From Brachionus manjavacas (taxonomy: Eukaryota; Rotifera; Eurotatoria; Ploima; Brachionidae), in contig JAHQIY010000006.1 of assembly GCA_019054805.1 (NCBI GenBank), positions 3,658,001 through 3,722,000 of the forward strand: a stretch of 64,000 bases of DNA, written 5' to 3'. A model generated the notes under the pieces. The model made no database searches. It saw nothing but the letters and a program-made list of their open reading frames with translations, and was not told the origin of the DNA. Each line of letters begins with the position of its first letter. Position 1 is the stretch's first letter. This document shows positions 11,625 to 22,243 of this stretch, piece after piece. Both the position numbers and the translations under genes were made by a program.

Positions 11625-13300
11625 AATTTTTATCAATTTTTTTGTTAAAACAATTATTTTTAATGTCATTCAATTAACTATTCCAAAATGGAAATAAAGA
11701 AAAAAATAATATTTTTCTAAATTTTTTAATCTTATATTGTTTTCATAAAAAACCTTGCCTTTCCCTTGTGTCCCTTAAAAAGCGCCACACTTATAACCTT
11801 TTAAATCGATTAAAGATTTTTCTATTTTTTTATTAATTTTTTTTTACAAAAAATTTAGTAATAAAATTTCAATATTCAAAGAATCCTTTTATAATTTAGA
11901 TGAGTAAATGAACATTATCATGCAGCGACTAAAAATCAGTAAAACGAGTTAGAGTTTAAGAAGAAGACATGTCTGAATGCTTCATTAGAGGAAGCAACTG
12001 ATTCCATGATTTATTACCAAGTTGCCATTCTCGATGAATACCTGAATTGTTGGATCTTGGTGGTGGTGGTGGAAAAATTTTGCTATTCGTAGTGTAAAAT
12101 TATTAATTAGTTAATCTTTTGACTCTTTAAAAAATAAAGATTAGGTGTCAAATGTTGGTCTTTGATTTTGCATAAATCCCTAGTCTTTTAAATTCAATAA
12201 AAAATGAAAAAAAAATCTCCATGTAAAAGAAAGTTTTTTTCGATTTTGAATGTATTTTTTTGTGTATTGAGAAATGTGCAAGTTCTAGATTTTTTGGGCA
12301 AAAAAACTTGTTCTGAACTAAAGCTCCTTTAGATTACAAATAAAAATAATATGAACAAAAGTATTAGATTAGATCATTGAAATAAAAAATCTCTCAATAC
12401 CTAATATGTATTCCATCCTATTCAGATGATAATTGAAAAATGCTTTTCCTGGTAATTAAAAAATCGCATGTTTTGGACCTTTTATATTTGGTATGATCCT
12501 TCGACTCAATAGTTTTTAGTAGCCCCAAAATCTTCATATCTTCAATGAATACTCATAAATCTATAAATTGGCAAGTTTTCAATTTTTTTTTTAAATTGGA
12601 ATCCACTAAAGAATCTTCATTTTTATAAAATTATAAAAGAGAATATTTTACGACTAGCTTTAGACGGTAATTTAAGTGAATTCAATAGCACCTCATACGA
12701 AAGACTCATACGAATCATATTAAATAAAAAGAGGACTAAACTTTTCTTCTTTTTTTTTATTTTGATGAATAAGTGCACGATAATGATTAATTTGTATTTT
12801 AATTAGCTTAAAATAAATTTTTAAGAAGCAAAAAAAAAATGAAAATGAAAAAATTTAGAAATTCGTATCTATGGATTTGCTTCCAAAGACAAAGTTTTAA
12901 ACCACTAATAATTTTATCAAAATTTATACATTCGAAATTTAAAATCTCTAAAAGAAAAAAAAAGAAAACTTCATGATTACAGCGCTTTTTTAATATTATT
13001 TTTCCTCTAGCTCTTTTGAAATTGTGAATAAATAAGAAGAATGTTGAGCTAGTAAAAATAATTATTTTTCTGAACATTGCACAGCGTCATCTATAAATTT
13101 GTTAAATTATTCTTCCATTTTGCCTTGACTAAATTTAAATATCTGAATCAATTTTTTCTTGAATTATTTTTAAACACCCTTTCTTAAATTTAGCCTAGTC
13201 ACCAATTTAAATTAAATAAAATCCGCTAATTTTACAATTTTTTCTTATGTTTAAGAAAATTTTAAATTCGTTTAAATACAACCAAATTTTTGAGAGAAAA
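11625..13300. other. Intergenic, IFT140 to transketolase
   Basis: AT-rich spacer. The IFT140 poly(A) signal lies near 11692. Open frames here are short and low in complexity. No repeat family or RNA gene recognised. Confidence 0.4.
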
Positions 13301-15352
13301 ATGTCTTCTGTTAATGCTCAAACACTGGAAACCTTATCTGATATAGCTCATAGATTGAGAATCCACTCTATCGAAGCCACTTCAGCCAGCAATTCTGGGT
13401 ATAGTTCAATAAAAATAAATTCTAAAACAAATTTACAAATCATTATTTTTGCAGTCACCCATCATCATGCAGTTCCATAGCTGAAATAATGTCGGTCCTG
13501 TTTTTTAACCATATGAAATATGACGTTAAAGAACCTCGTCATCGGGCTAACGATAGACTAATTTTATCTAAGGTAAAAACAGGTTAATACTGTATTTTTT
13601 TTCATATAAACTAATTTTAATTAAGGGTCATGCTGCGCCAGTTTTGTATGCTGCTTGGGCTGAAGCTGGAGCATTTCCAGTCAGTGAATTGAAAAACTTG
13701 AGAAAATTAGACAATCCACTCGAGGGTCATCCAACTCCTGTTAGTTGAACAAATAAACCAATTTATTATTTATGCCTTTAAACAATTTTTCTTTTCAGAA
13801 ATTAAATTTTATTGATGTAGCTACAGGATCTCTTGGTCAAGGATTGAGTTGTGCTGCTGGTATGGCTTATGCTGGTAAATATTTCGATAAGGCCGATTAC
13901 AGAGTTTATTGTATCTGCGGTGATGGTGAGAGTGCAGAGGGTAGCATTTGGGAAGCATTTGCCTTTGCCAGTCATTACAAACTAGACAATTTGGTTAATA
14001 TCATCGACGTGAACCGACTTGGTCAAAGTGAAGCGACCATGTATCAGCATGACATGGATGTTTACCAGAAAAAAGTCGAAGCCTTCGGCTGGCATGCTAT
14101 AGTTGTCGATGGACACAATATTGAACAAGTAATAAAAGCATTGGACACTGCTTCTCAAGTCAAAGGAAAACCTTGCTGCATCATTGCCAAAACCTACAAG
14201 GGAAAATATTTTCCTGAGATTGAAGATCATCAATCATGGCACGGCAAACCATTGGGTAAACAGACCCAAGAGGTTATTGAATCCATTAGAAAAATGATAA
14301 AGAATCCAACTCCTAAGCTTGGTCATGAATTGCTGCCAATTAAAGCTCCAACAGCTGTAGTACAGCCAACTAACTTGGCTAACATAAAACTAGCTACACC
14401 GCCCAGTTATAAATTGGGAGATCAAGTTGCCACTCGTTTGGCTTATGGTACTGGACTAACCAAACTCGGTCAAGCTAATCCTCACGTGGTTGCTCTAGAT
14501 GGGGATGTCAAAAATTCAACTTATTCCATCAAATTTAAAGAAGCGTTCCCGGACAGATTTGTAGAATGCTTTATTGCCGAGCAAAATCTTGCCGGTGTTT
14601 CAATTGGTGTAGCTTGTCGTGACCGCACAGTTGCTTTTGCGAGCACCTTTGCTGCTTTTTGGACTCGTGCTTTTGATCAAATTAGAATGGGAGCCATTTC
14701 GCAAACAAATGCTAATTTCAGTGGATCACATGTTGGATGTTCAATTGGTGAAGACGGTGCCAGCCAAATGGCTTTGGAAGATTTGGCCATGTTCAGATCA
14801 GTGGCTGGCTCGACTGTTTTCTATCCAAGTGATGCTGTTTCGACCGAAAGAGCCATCGAATTGGCCGCCAATACCAAAGGTATCTGCTACATTAGAACTA
14901 GTCGACCAAATACCTCAGTAATCTATGAGAATAATGAAGTGTTCGAAATTGGCAAAGCTAAAGTTGTCCTAAAATCTGACTCTGACTATGCAACAATTGT
15001 AACCGGTGGTGTTACTTTACATGAGGCTTTTAAAGCCGCTAATCTTTTGAAACAACAAGGAAAGAGCATTAGAATTATTGATTTGTTCACCGTGAAACCA
15101 GTAGACTGGCAAACAATCTTGGAAAATATTAAACAAACTGGAAACCGCATTGTGACTGTTGAAGATCACTATGCCGAAGGTGGTATTGGTGAAACTGTAG
15201 CTGCTGCATTATTGACCAATGCTCCAAGTCAATCATTCAATTTTAGAAAATTGTTTGTAAAATCCATCCCAATTAGTGGACAACCTCAAGAGTTGCTGGA
15301 ACGATTCGAAATCGATTCAAATGCTATAATTAAAGCAGTTCAAAGCTTTTAG
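13301..15352 (+). CDS. TKT: Transketolase
   Basis: Four exons, 627 aa (human TKT 623): 13301-13398, 13455-13572, 13626-13739, 13799-15352; introns 53-59 nt, the third with a GTTAGT donor. The start at 13301 gives [20 protein letters not shown], matching the family N-terminus. The N-terminal domain has the SGHPSS block, [10 protein letters not shown] and the thiamine-diphosphate motif GDGESAEGS (residues 151-159) ending near NRLGQ. The central domain has [10 protein letters not shown] and FIAEQN with the catalytic Glu at about residue 371, then [12 protein letters not shown]. The C-terminal domain has [13 protein letters not shown]. The cytosolic enzyme moves two-carbon units between sugar phosphates in the non-oxidative pentose phosphate pathway, using ThDP and a divalent metal. 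AATAAA-type signals lie near 15440-15450. Confidence 0.96.
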
Positions 15353-16518
15353 ATAAGATAAATTTTAATCTTAATTTAGTTATAATAGTTATTTACTGTA
15401 ACAAACACCAAATCAAAAATTTTGCTAAATTTTAGTTAATAAAATATAAAATAATAAACTAGCAAATAATTTTTTTTTAAAAGGAATGAAGTTTTGAAAA
15501 AAAAAAGGTTGATTAATATTTAATTTTAAAAAATTAATTTTAATATTCCAAAAAGCTGATTTTCTATCACTAATATTAGCTGATATCAGCTAATATGAGA
15601 AAAAGTACAATAAATGATCTAAACTGATATGAGCTGATAGCTAATATCATTTGATATTAGATAATATTAGATGATATAATGTGACAAGTTAATTTCTGGC
15701 ACTGTTTAATACATTGACGATTTAATTTAATTTGATTTGATTTAATTTAAAAATCATAAGGTTTTTGATAGTTATTCGAGCAAAACTTTTATTTAATGGA
15801 ATTTTATTTACGTTTCATAAAATATCAATATATAAATATTAATCAAATTTTTGTTTAGACCTGAAATTTTTCAAATTGAAAAATAAAGAAAAATAAAATT
15901 TTCTAAATCTTTACAAATTGTTAGCATTCTTTTTTGTTTTCTCAAATCAGTTGAGCTTCAGAACTTAATTTTTTTAATTCAAATATGCTTATTTGTCATA
16001 AAAAATTAGTAAACTTCGTTTAAGCAAGGAAATTGCCTAGTTAAACGAATTTCAAATGAAATAATATCATAATTCTTTTTTATTTTATCTTTTACAAAGC
16101 TTTTTAGAACAAAATTTTTTCATTTGAAAAAAAAAACATGTTCTTCTTTTGGACTTGTCAATGATGAAATTTTGTAGCTTTGAACCTCAAGATTAAAACT
16201 TAAATCTTGTTTTGTTCACTGAAATTCATATTTTCCCAAACAAATTGTCTATTTAATTCGTACTTTTACTTTTAAAAAGTAAAAATGAGACCTCGTATAA
16301 AATAAACCGACACGTGCTTATAAATTATTATAATATAGCACAATTTTAATCACAAGACTTTAATTTATTTTCAAAATTTCTGTCTATTTTTAAATAATTT
16401 TTTTTGCATGTAATTTGTTAACTTTCGCAAAATATTAAATTGCCCAACAACTTGTAAATACAAAAAAGAAGTATTTTTTTAAATATCGATCATCAAATGT
16501 TCGGCGAATAGGGCAAAA
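15353..16518. other. Intergenic, transketolase to VPS39
   Basis: AT-rich. At about 15566-15680 there is a cluster of imperfect direct and inverted copies of GATATTAGCTGATAT-like words (several TGATAT/CTAATAT units), probably a degenerate satellite or foldback. No gene seen. Confidence 0.4.
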
Positions 16519-19500
16519 ATGACTTCAAAAAATACAAATCCTGCCTTAATGCTTCATCCGGCCGCCAACCAGACACACAAAGCATTCGAGGTGTACAATT
16601 TTGCTGAGAAAATTCCACTGGTGATTGAATGCATGGCATGCTATGACAACATTTTCATGGTCGGCACATACTCGGGTCAAATTTTAATCTATGAAATAAA
16701 TCAGATCCTTGAGCCACTGTTTGACAAGTCAATAAAAATAACCAAAAAGCCCATTCAACAAATCGAAGTTGTCAAAGAATTCAATATAGTTCTTGTTTTG
16801 TTCGATTACCAAATTCATGTGATAGACTTAGAAAAATACCAACTTCAATATTCCATAACAAAAAGCAAAAATTGCTCTCTTTTCAGCACTAGCATGTCAA
16901 AGGATAAAAAACTTCTGCGACTAGTGGTCGCTTGTAAGCGAAAAATTCAATTCTACTACTTGTCAAATCAAATAAATTCAAAATTTATGGAACTAATTTC
17001 AGACTTGGAATTGAACGATGTTCCACGCACTCTCGAGATTACCAGTGAAAATCTAGTGATTTTTTCCTTAAAAAAAGACTTTTTCTATTACGAGTTGCCA
17101 TCAACAAGTGCCGGACTAGGCTCGTCCAGCGAATTGCCAGCCCAAAAGTTAAGCTCTGGTTCAAGATCCATCGACCCACTGTGCTACAAGCTTCACAATG
17201 ACAACTTCCTAATAGCCTTTGACGAAAATAAGTCAGTACTATTTGATGCTAAAGGTGCGCCGATTCTAAGCTACCCCATAGAATGGTCGGGCTGCCCATC
17301 TTTCATTTGCAACATAGGTTTCTATTTGATTGGCATCATACCTAACGCAAACACTGTTGAAATACTGACCATGGAGCCTACATCGACCAGTGTTCAGCTG
17401 ATCGAATTTAACAAAGATTCTTCGTCAAACATTTCCTCAAGTCTGGGCTCATCATTTACATCTAAAATTGTCGACTTTGGCCTGGGTGGTCTCGGCTCGG
17501 CGGCTGCAAGTGCGCCAGAAAAGCTCAAAATTCTTAAATCGAACAAAAAATCTGTGTGCTATGTGGCCAATCAGTCCAGTGTGTGGTGCCTGAGTCCGGT
17601 CAATATAAATGATCAGATAAATAGTGCAATATTGCTGAAAAATTTTGATCTAGGCCTTGCACTAATGTCCGCCCAGAGCAAGTTCAACCAAGTTACAATC
17701 AACGAAATTCAAGAGGACAAGCATTTGCTGGTCCAACCGTTCTACTCATTGAGATTCCTGCAGCAAAAGATGGACGAAAATTTGAGCCGCAAGCTCAGAA
17801 ACATGCACGCACTGAATTTGTTTGTACAAAAAAAATTTGTTCATTCATTTCAGCTATTTCAAAAAATGAAAACAGATCCTAGTCATTTGATAGCTTTTTT
17901 TCCCGGTTTACTGCCAGATGGATACAGAGCCAGACTAAATTTGGATGACTATTACCAAAATTTTGAGCCCAAAGAGCTCGAGGACGGCGTAGCCGGCCTC
18001 ATTGACTACCTACAGTACAAAAGAAACGAGTTTTTGAAAACAGATGAGTTAACTTTAAGCCTGGAGCCATTGATTGATGGTCGACCAGTTATTAGAAAAA
18101 AAATCTCCCTACTCGAAATAATAGATACCACATTGCTTAAATGCTATCTAATATCTAAAGAAAGTTTGGTTCAATTTTTTTTGCGCCGAGATCCGAATTT
18201 TTTGCACCTAGAGGAAAGTGAACGTCTCCTCAACCAGCACAACAAAATAAACGAGTTGATTATTTTGTACGAAAAAAAGGAGGCGCATGAAAAAGCCCTT
18301 AATTTGCTTTTGGCCGAGTCCTCTAAATCCAATTCAAACTTGAGTGGACTAAAGCATTTGGTGAACTATATGAAAAAAATAGGAACACAAAATCTTGCAC
18401 TGGTTTTCAAGTATGGCAAGTCGGTGATTGAAACAGATTATCATTGGGGTCTCAAAATTTTCATCGGTGGCAACTTTGACAAGCTTGACAATTTACTGGA
18501 AGAGAAAGCGCGAGAAAAAGACGAAAATGTAAAAGCAGCAAGAAGTCTCTTGGCCGAATCGGACATGGTCAGTGATACTTTGCTTAGTACTTTTTTAAAA
18601 ATTGACCTTTCCGAGTCAAAAAATAAAAAAACAAGCAAAGACTCGTTAAATTTGGATCTGTCCACCTTGGTTGATGATGATGACGAGTTTCTCAAGGACC
18701 TAAATCATGCAGAAGTGGCTGAATTTTTGGATGAACAAATTGAGCCCAAGGAATTAAGCGCCTATTTGGTTAAAGTTTACCTGCAGTATTGCGTGTATGT
18801 ATGGAACGATAGAGAGGCTAGGATTAATAACAAATTAGTGGACATCTATCAAGCTTTTGTTGACCATAATTATACGCTGCCTGGACAAAATATGGACAAA
18901 ACTGAACAGCCAAAAAAATACAAGCAAATGCTCAAATTCTTGCTCAACTACACCAACAATTATGAGCCGCTGAGCACTCTGGCCAAACTTGATTTGGATA
19001 AGTACCCGGAAGAGCGCGCAATAGTTCTTGGCAAAATGGGAAACCACAAAGATGCCCTAAGTATATATGTAAATATTTTAAATGACACACAAAAAGCCGA
19101 AGCCTACTGTGAGTACATTTACTCCCAAAGTTACATTAGCGGCTCAAAGGACGTCTTCTACGAACTACTACAATTGTATCTAAACTCGGACTATGAAGAA
19201 ATTCGAATTGATGCTTCAATTAGGCTGCTGAACATGCATTCGAAGGAAATTGGTACAGTTAAAACTTTGGAACTTTTGCCCGCTCAATTGATGAAATGCA
19301 AAAATTTGTCTCAATTCTTCGAAAATATGCTCGATCGGATAGTCCGAACAAAACATGATACCCAAATAAGAAATCGTTTGATGGTCGCACTGCAGCTTCA
19401 AGTGCACGAGAACAAAATAATGTGCCAAGATAAAAAATTTGTGGTCACTCATGAGCAAATATGCCACGAATGCAATAAACGCATGGGCAGAAGTGCAATG

Positions 19501-19581
19501 GTTAGATATCCCAACGGAGTGCTCATACACTACGGATGCTTAAAAAACTCTGAAGCAATTCTTAAAACTTCTAATACTTGA
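16519..19581 (+). CDS. VPS39: VPS39/Vam6, HOPS tethering complex subunit
   Basis: A single uninterrupted 1020-codon ORF (human VPS39 about 886 aa; the excess is in low-complexity insertions near residues 200-225, 300-340 and 670-740). The N-terminal CNH/beta-propeller starts with VYNFAEKIPLVIECMACYDN and continues with FMVGTYSGQILIYEI. The helical clathrin-repeat part carries LLEIIDTTLLKCYLISKES, NELIILYEKKEAHEKALNL and EERAIVLGKMGNHKDALSIY. The C-terminus holds the degenerate zinc-binding block CHECNKRMGRSAMVRYPNG then HYGC. VPS39 binds Rab7-type GTPases in the HOPS complex, which tethers late endosomes and lysosomes/vacuoles before fusion. Absence of introns and visibly higher G+C than its neighbours are unusual here. 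TGFBRAP1/VPS3 is a relative, but the motifs fit VPS39 better. Confidence 0.93.
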   Translation: MTSKNTNPALMLHPAANQTHKAFEVYNFAEKIPLVIECMACYDNIFMVGTYSGQILIYEINQILEPLFDKSIKITKKPIQQIEVVKEFNIVLVLFDYQIHVIDLEKYQLQYSITKSKNCSLFSTSMSKDKKLLRLVVACKRKIQFYYLSNQINSKFMELISDLELNDVPRTLEITSENLVIFSLKKDFFYYELPSTSAGLGSSSELPAQKLSSGSRSIDPLCYKLHNDNFLIAFDENKSVLFDAKGAPILSYPIEWSGCPSFICNIGFYLIGIIPNANTVEILTMEPTSTSVQLIEFNKDSSSNISSSLGSSFTSKIVDFGLGGLGSAAASAPEKLKILKSNKKSVCYVANQSSVWCLSPVNINDQINSAILLKNFDLGLALMSAQSKFNQVTINEIQEDKHLLVQPFYSLRFLQQKMDENLSRKLRNMHALNLFVQKKFVHSFQLFQKMKTDPSHLIAFFPGLLPDGYRARLNLDDYYQNFEPKELEDGVAGLIDYLQYKRNEFLKTDELTLSLEPLIDGRPVIRKKISLLEIIDTTLLKCYLISKESLVQFFLRRDPNFLHLEESERLLNQHNKINELIILYEKKEAHEKALNLLLAESSKSNSNLSGLKHLVNYMKKIGTQNLALVFKYGKSVIETDYHWGLKIFIGGNFDKLDNLLEEKAREKDENVKAARSLLAESDMVSDTLLSTFLKIDLSESKNKKTSKDSLNLDLSTLVDDDDEFLKDLNHAEVAEFLDEQIEPKELSAYLVKVYLQYCVYVWNDREARINNKLVDIYQAFVDHNYTLPGQNMDKTEQPKKYKQMLKFLLNYTNNYEPLSTLAKLDLDKYPEERAIVLGKMGNHKDALSIYVNILNDTQKAEAYCEYIYSQSYISGSKDVFYELLQLYLNSDYEEIRIDASIRLLNMHSKEIGTVKTLELLPAQLMKCKNLSQFFENMLDRIVRTKHDTQIRNRLMVALQLQVHENKIMCQDKKFVVTHEQICHECNKRMGRSAMVRYPNGVLIHYGCLKNSEAILKTSNT

Positions 19582-19961
19582 TTAATTAGTAAAAATATTT
19601 TTTCCATTAATTAATTTATTCATTTTGATTATTTTAATAAATTTACCGGGTCTAATTAAACCGGTTGAATGTAAAATTTTAACTTTTTTTAATTTTTGAA
19701 AAAGTTTTCTGATTAATATTTAGATAAAAAATTTTTTGGAAATTTTTTTTGTTCTTGCTTAAATGAGTGTTGCTCTTAAATTAGTAACTAATTATTTAAT
19801 TTGAATAAAGATTTTCATCAAATAATAAAATAAAAAATTTTTGTATATTTTAAAAAGTTTGAAAAGAGAGAATGATTTGTAATAAGTTGGTAAATTTTTT
19901 AGTTATGAGCCGTAGATTTTTTTGATTATTTTTATTAGAAAATTAATTTTAGATTGAAAGG
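19582..19961. other. Short intergenic gap before Orai paralogue A
   Basis: 380 bp, AT-rich, with the VPS39 poly(A) signal region (AATAAA near 19635). A possible splice acceptor (TTTTAG at about 19952) just before the Orai start suggests that paralogue A may have a 5' UTR intron. Confidence 0.35.
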
Positions 19962-21008
19962 ATGATTCGACCCCAGAAAATGAGCTCTTTCGAGTTAAAT
20001 TTTTTGGAAAAAAACAACGCGAAAAATTTGCCCTCATCAAACGATCTAGAAAACTTGACAAGCAATAAGACATCGTCAAATATTCAAATGGACCCAGTTG
20101 AGGCTAAAAATGTTACTTTCGGATTAAATAATCTAAAAAAAACTGACCAATTCATCAGTCCAACAAGCATTTCCAGATTAAGACCACCGAATTATGGCAA
20201 TTACCGCTCAACAATGCAGCTTTTTAACCTGAAACTAAGTCGATCCAAATTGAAAGCTGTCACTCGCACTTCGGCACTGTTATCAGGCTTTGCCATGGTT
20301 GCTATGGTTGAGTTAAGTCTTGATTATAATGATTATTTTGAAGCAATTAGGCAAGAGCATGAAAAAGATCTACTAGCAGCAAATTTGTCGATTAGCCAAA
20401 ACGCTATTAAAAATGAAATACAAGCAGACAAGTATCTTATTCCTGAAACAATGTTGGTATTGTATTCATTGGTGACTTGTCTTTTGGTAGGTGTTCACAT
20501 GGTTGCATTGATGATAAGTACTTGTATATTGCCGCAGTTGGAAGCTTCTTCAGAAGACCAGTTGGAATTTGAACGCCAATTTTTAAGATATGAGCAAAAT
20601 ATACGAAATCAAAGTAGCGTTTTGCCTCAAAATGGTGATGCCAAGATTAATTTGTGCCAGAGCCAGAATGATGACACTTTATTTAAGAAAAATCATGATG
20701 AAAATTTCCTTAATGAATCACATATAATTTTCCCATATCACAAATTCCATAAATTTATAGAAACAGCTTGGATTAGTTCTACTGTTATCGGATTGTTTTT
20801 ATTTATTTTAGAAATAGGAATTGTGGTTTATATAAAATTTTATCCAATAAGTAAGATTGCGGCATTTACCGGAGCCATTGTAATGACTCCAATTTTAGTT
20901 TTGTTTATAGTGTTTACAGTTTTTTTCTATAGACATGTAGCAGATTTTAAGCTCAGCACAAGTAAAAAAATTATTAGTCAATTAGAAAAACATGAGCATA
21001 TTGTTTGA
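19962..21008 (+). CDS. Orai-type calcium release-activated channel, paralogue A
   Basis: Intronless ORF of 348 aa. The diagnostic TM1 block TRTSALLSGFAMVAMVE covers residues 101-117, so the pore residues match human ORAI1: R102 (=R91), F110 (=F99), V113 (=V102), E117 (=E106 selectivity glutamate). TM2 has VGVHMVALMISTCILPQLE with the conserved His179 (=H134). TM3 has WISSTVIGLFLFILEIG with E284 (=E190). TM4 has MTPILVLFIVF with P310 (=P245). Orai forms the plasma-membrane pore of store-operated calcium entry, opened by STIM. Unusual points: a TM1-TM2 extracellular segment of about 45 residues (about 10 in human ORAI1), an acidic outer vestibule reading LDYNDY, and a short C-terminal tail. ATG at 19980 (MSSFEL) is an alternative start. 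Paralogue B lies tail to tail at 23595-24515. Confidence 0.93.
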   Translation: MIRPQKMSSFELNFLEKNNAKNLPSSNDLENLTSNKTSSNIQMDPVEAKNVTFGLNNLKKTDQFISPTSISRLRPPNYGNYRSTMQLFNLKLSRSKLKAVTRTSALLSGFAMVAMVELSLDYNDYFEAIRQEHEKDLLAANLSISQNAIKNEIQADKYLIPETMLVLYSLVTCLLVGVHMVALMISTCILPQLEASSEDQLEFERQFLRYEQNIRNQSSVLPQNGDAKINLCQSQNDDTLFKKNHDENFLNESHIIFPYHKFHKFIETAWISSTVIGLFLFILEIGIVVYIKFYPISKIAAFTGAIVMTPILVLFIVFTVFFYRHVADFKLSTSKKIISQLEKHEHIV

Positions 21009-21556
21009 AATATTATAAAAACCTTAGTTAATTTAACAATAAAAATTTAATTAAAATTCTAAAAATAATCTAATCTCAAAATTTTTTAATATTTTATAAT
21101 ACAAATTTTTCTTCTCGAAATCTTAATTTTTTAATTTTAGTTTTTAATTTTAATGTTATTCATAGAATCTAAAGCAAAAAAAAGTAGACTTTATTTTATC
21201 GAAATTTTTTTTTTATAAATCGAGTTCAAAATTAATAAAAGAGTTATTTTTAATAATTGTAGATTTTAATTTTAATTTTCAAAAAAAACAAGAATTAAAT
21301 TGTTTCTAATTTTCATGCTTGTGATTCTTAAACAAAATTTTTTGAAAGCGTTTTATACTGTTTGATTAAAATTTGAATTATAATTCTCGCGATAGAAAAA
21401 TGATTTTTTTTAAATTTCTCGGCAGAAGAAAAAAATCAGAAAAATTATCTTTAAACAATAAAAAATTATTTTTATTATGAAAAACTATTAAATTTAAAAA
21501 ATTGTTATTTCTTTCTTGTTCTTACCCTTTTTCATTTTTCGATCTGCTGATTATTC
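21009..21556. other. Intergenic 3' of Orai paralogue A
   Basis: AT-rich 3' flank with an AATAAA near 21037. No gene recognised before the MITE that starts at 21565. Confidence 0.4.
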
Positions 21557-21935
21557 GAAAGATGGGTTTTGTGAAATTCAGTTCAAAATGAAAAAAAGAA
21601 CAGAAAAAATGTAAAAAAAATTGAATAACTTTTTTTCTAAAGGTTTAAACTTAGTTCTGTAAATGCGATATAGTGCAACTTTCAAAGTTGCATTAAATAT
21701 CGAAGCCTGCTAAATTTGCAGAGTTATGCAGAAATTAAATTTCAATATAATCGAGCGTGGTGCATTTTGCAGAGATTCTGTACACCATTAGCAGACTTTT
21801 ACAGTTAATGCAACTTTGAATGTTGCACCATGCTGGATTTACAGAATTTATTTTAAACTTTTAGATAAAAAGTTATTAAATTTTTTAATACTTTGTTCTG
21901 CTCTTTTGTACTGAACTTCACAAAACCGAAAGATG
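21557..21935. mobile_element. MITE with long terminal inverted repeats and 8-bp target duplication
   Basis: The element runs 21565-21927 (363 bp). It starts GGTTTTGTGAAATTCAGTTC and ends GAACTTCACAAAACC; the inverted arms extend inward about 150 bp with roughly 80% identity by eye (e.g. CTTAGTTCTGTAAATGC on the left against the complement of GGATTTACAGAATTT on the right; CAACTTTCAAAGTTGCATTAA against TTAATGCAACTTTGAATGTTG). Perfect 8-bp direct repeats GAAAGATG flank it (21557-21564 and 21928-21935). No ORF. An 8-bp duplication fits hAT-, P- or Merlin-type transposases; the terminal GG is compatible with Merlin, but the superfamily is uncertain. Confidence 0.8.
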
Positions 21936-22243
21936 ATTATAAAGAAAAATTATTTTTTGTTCAGTATTTTTAGTGATGAATCAGAAATATAAATAAAACT
22001 TATAATTCTTCCTTTTTATATAAAAGAAAATTAAAATGAATTCAAATGTTATAAGGTTTCTTAGTGGGTCAAAACTTCACCAACATTATTAGATTGTTGG
22101 CCATTCTTAAAAGTTTCTTTAGAAACTAATAGCTTTTAAAATGGAAAAGTTTTAATCTTACAAGGATTTAGTTTCAGCTTTTTGTTGCTATACAAATTAA
22201 ATATTTCGATTTTCATACAGAAATTCAGAAAAATTAAACCATG

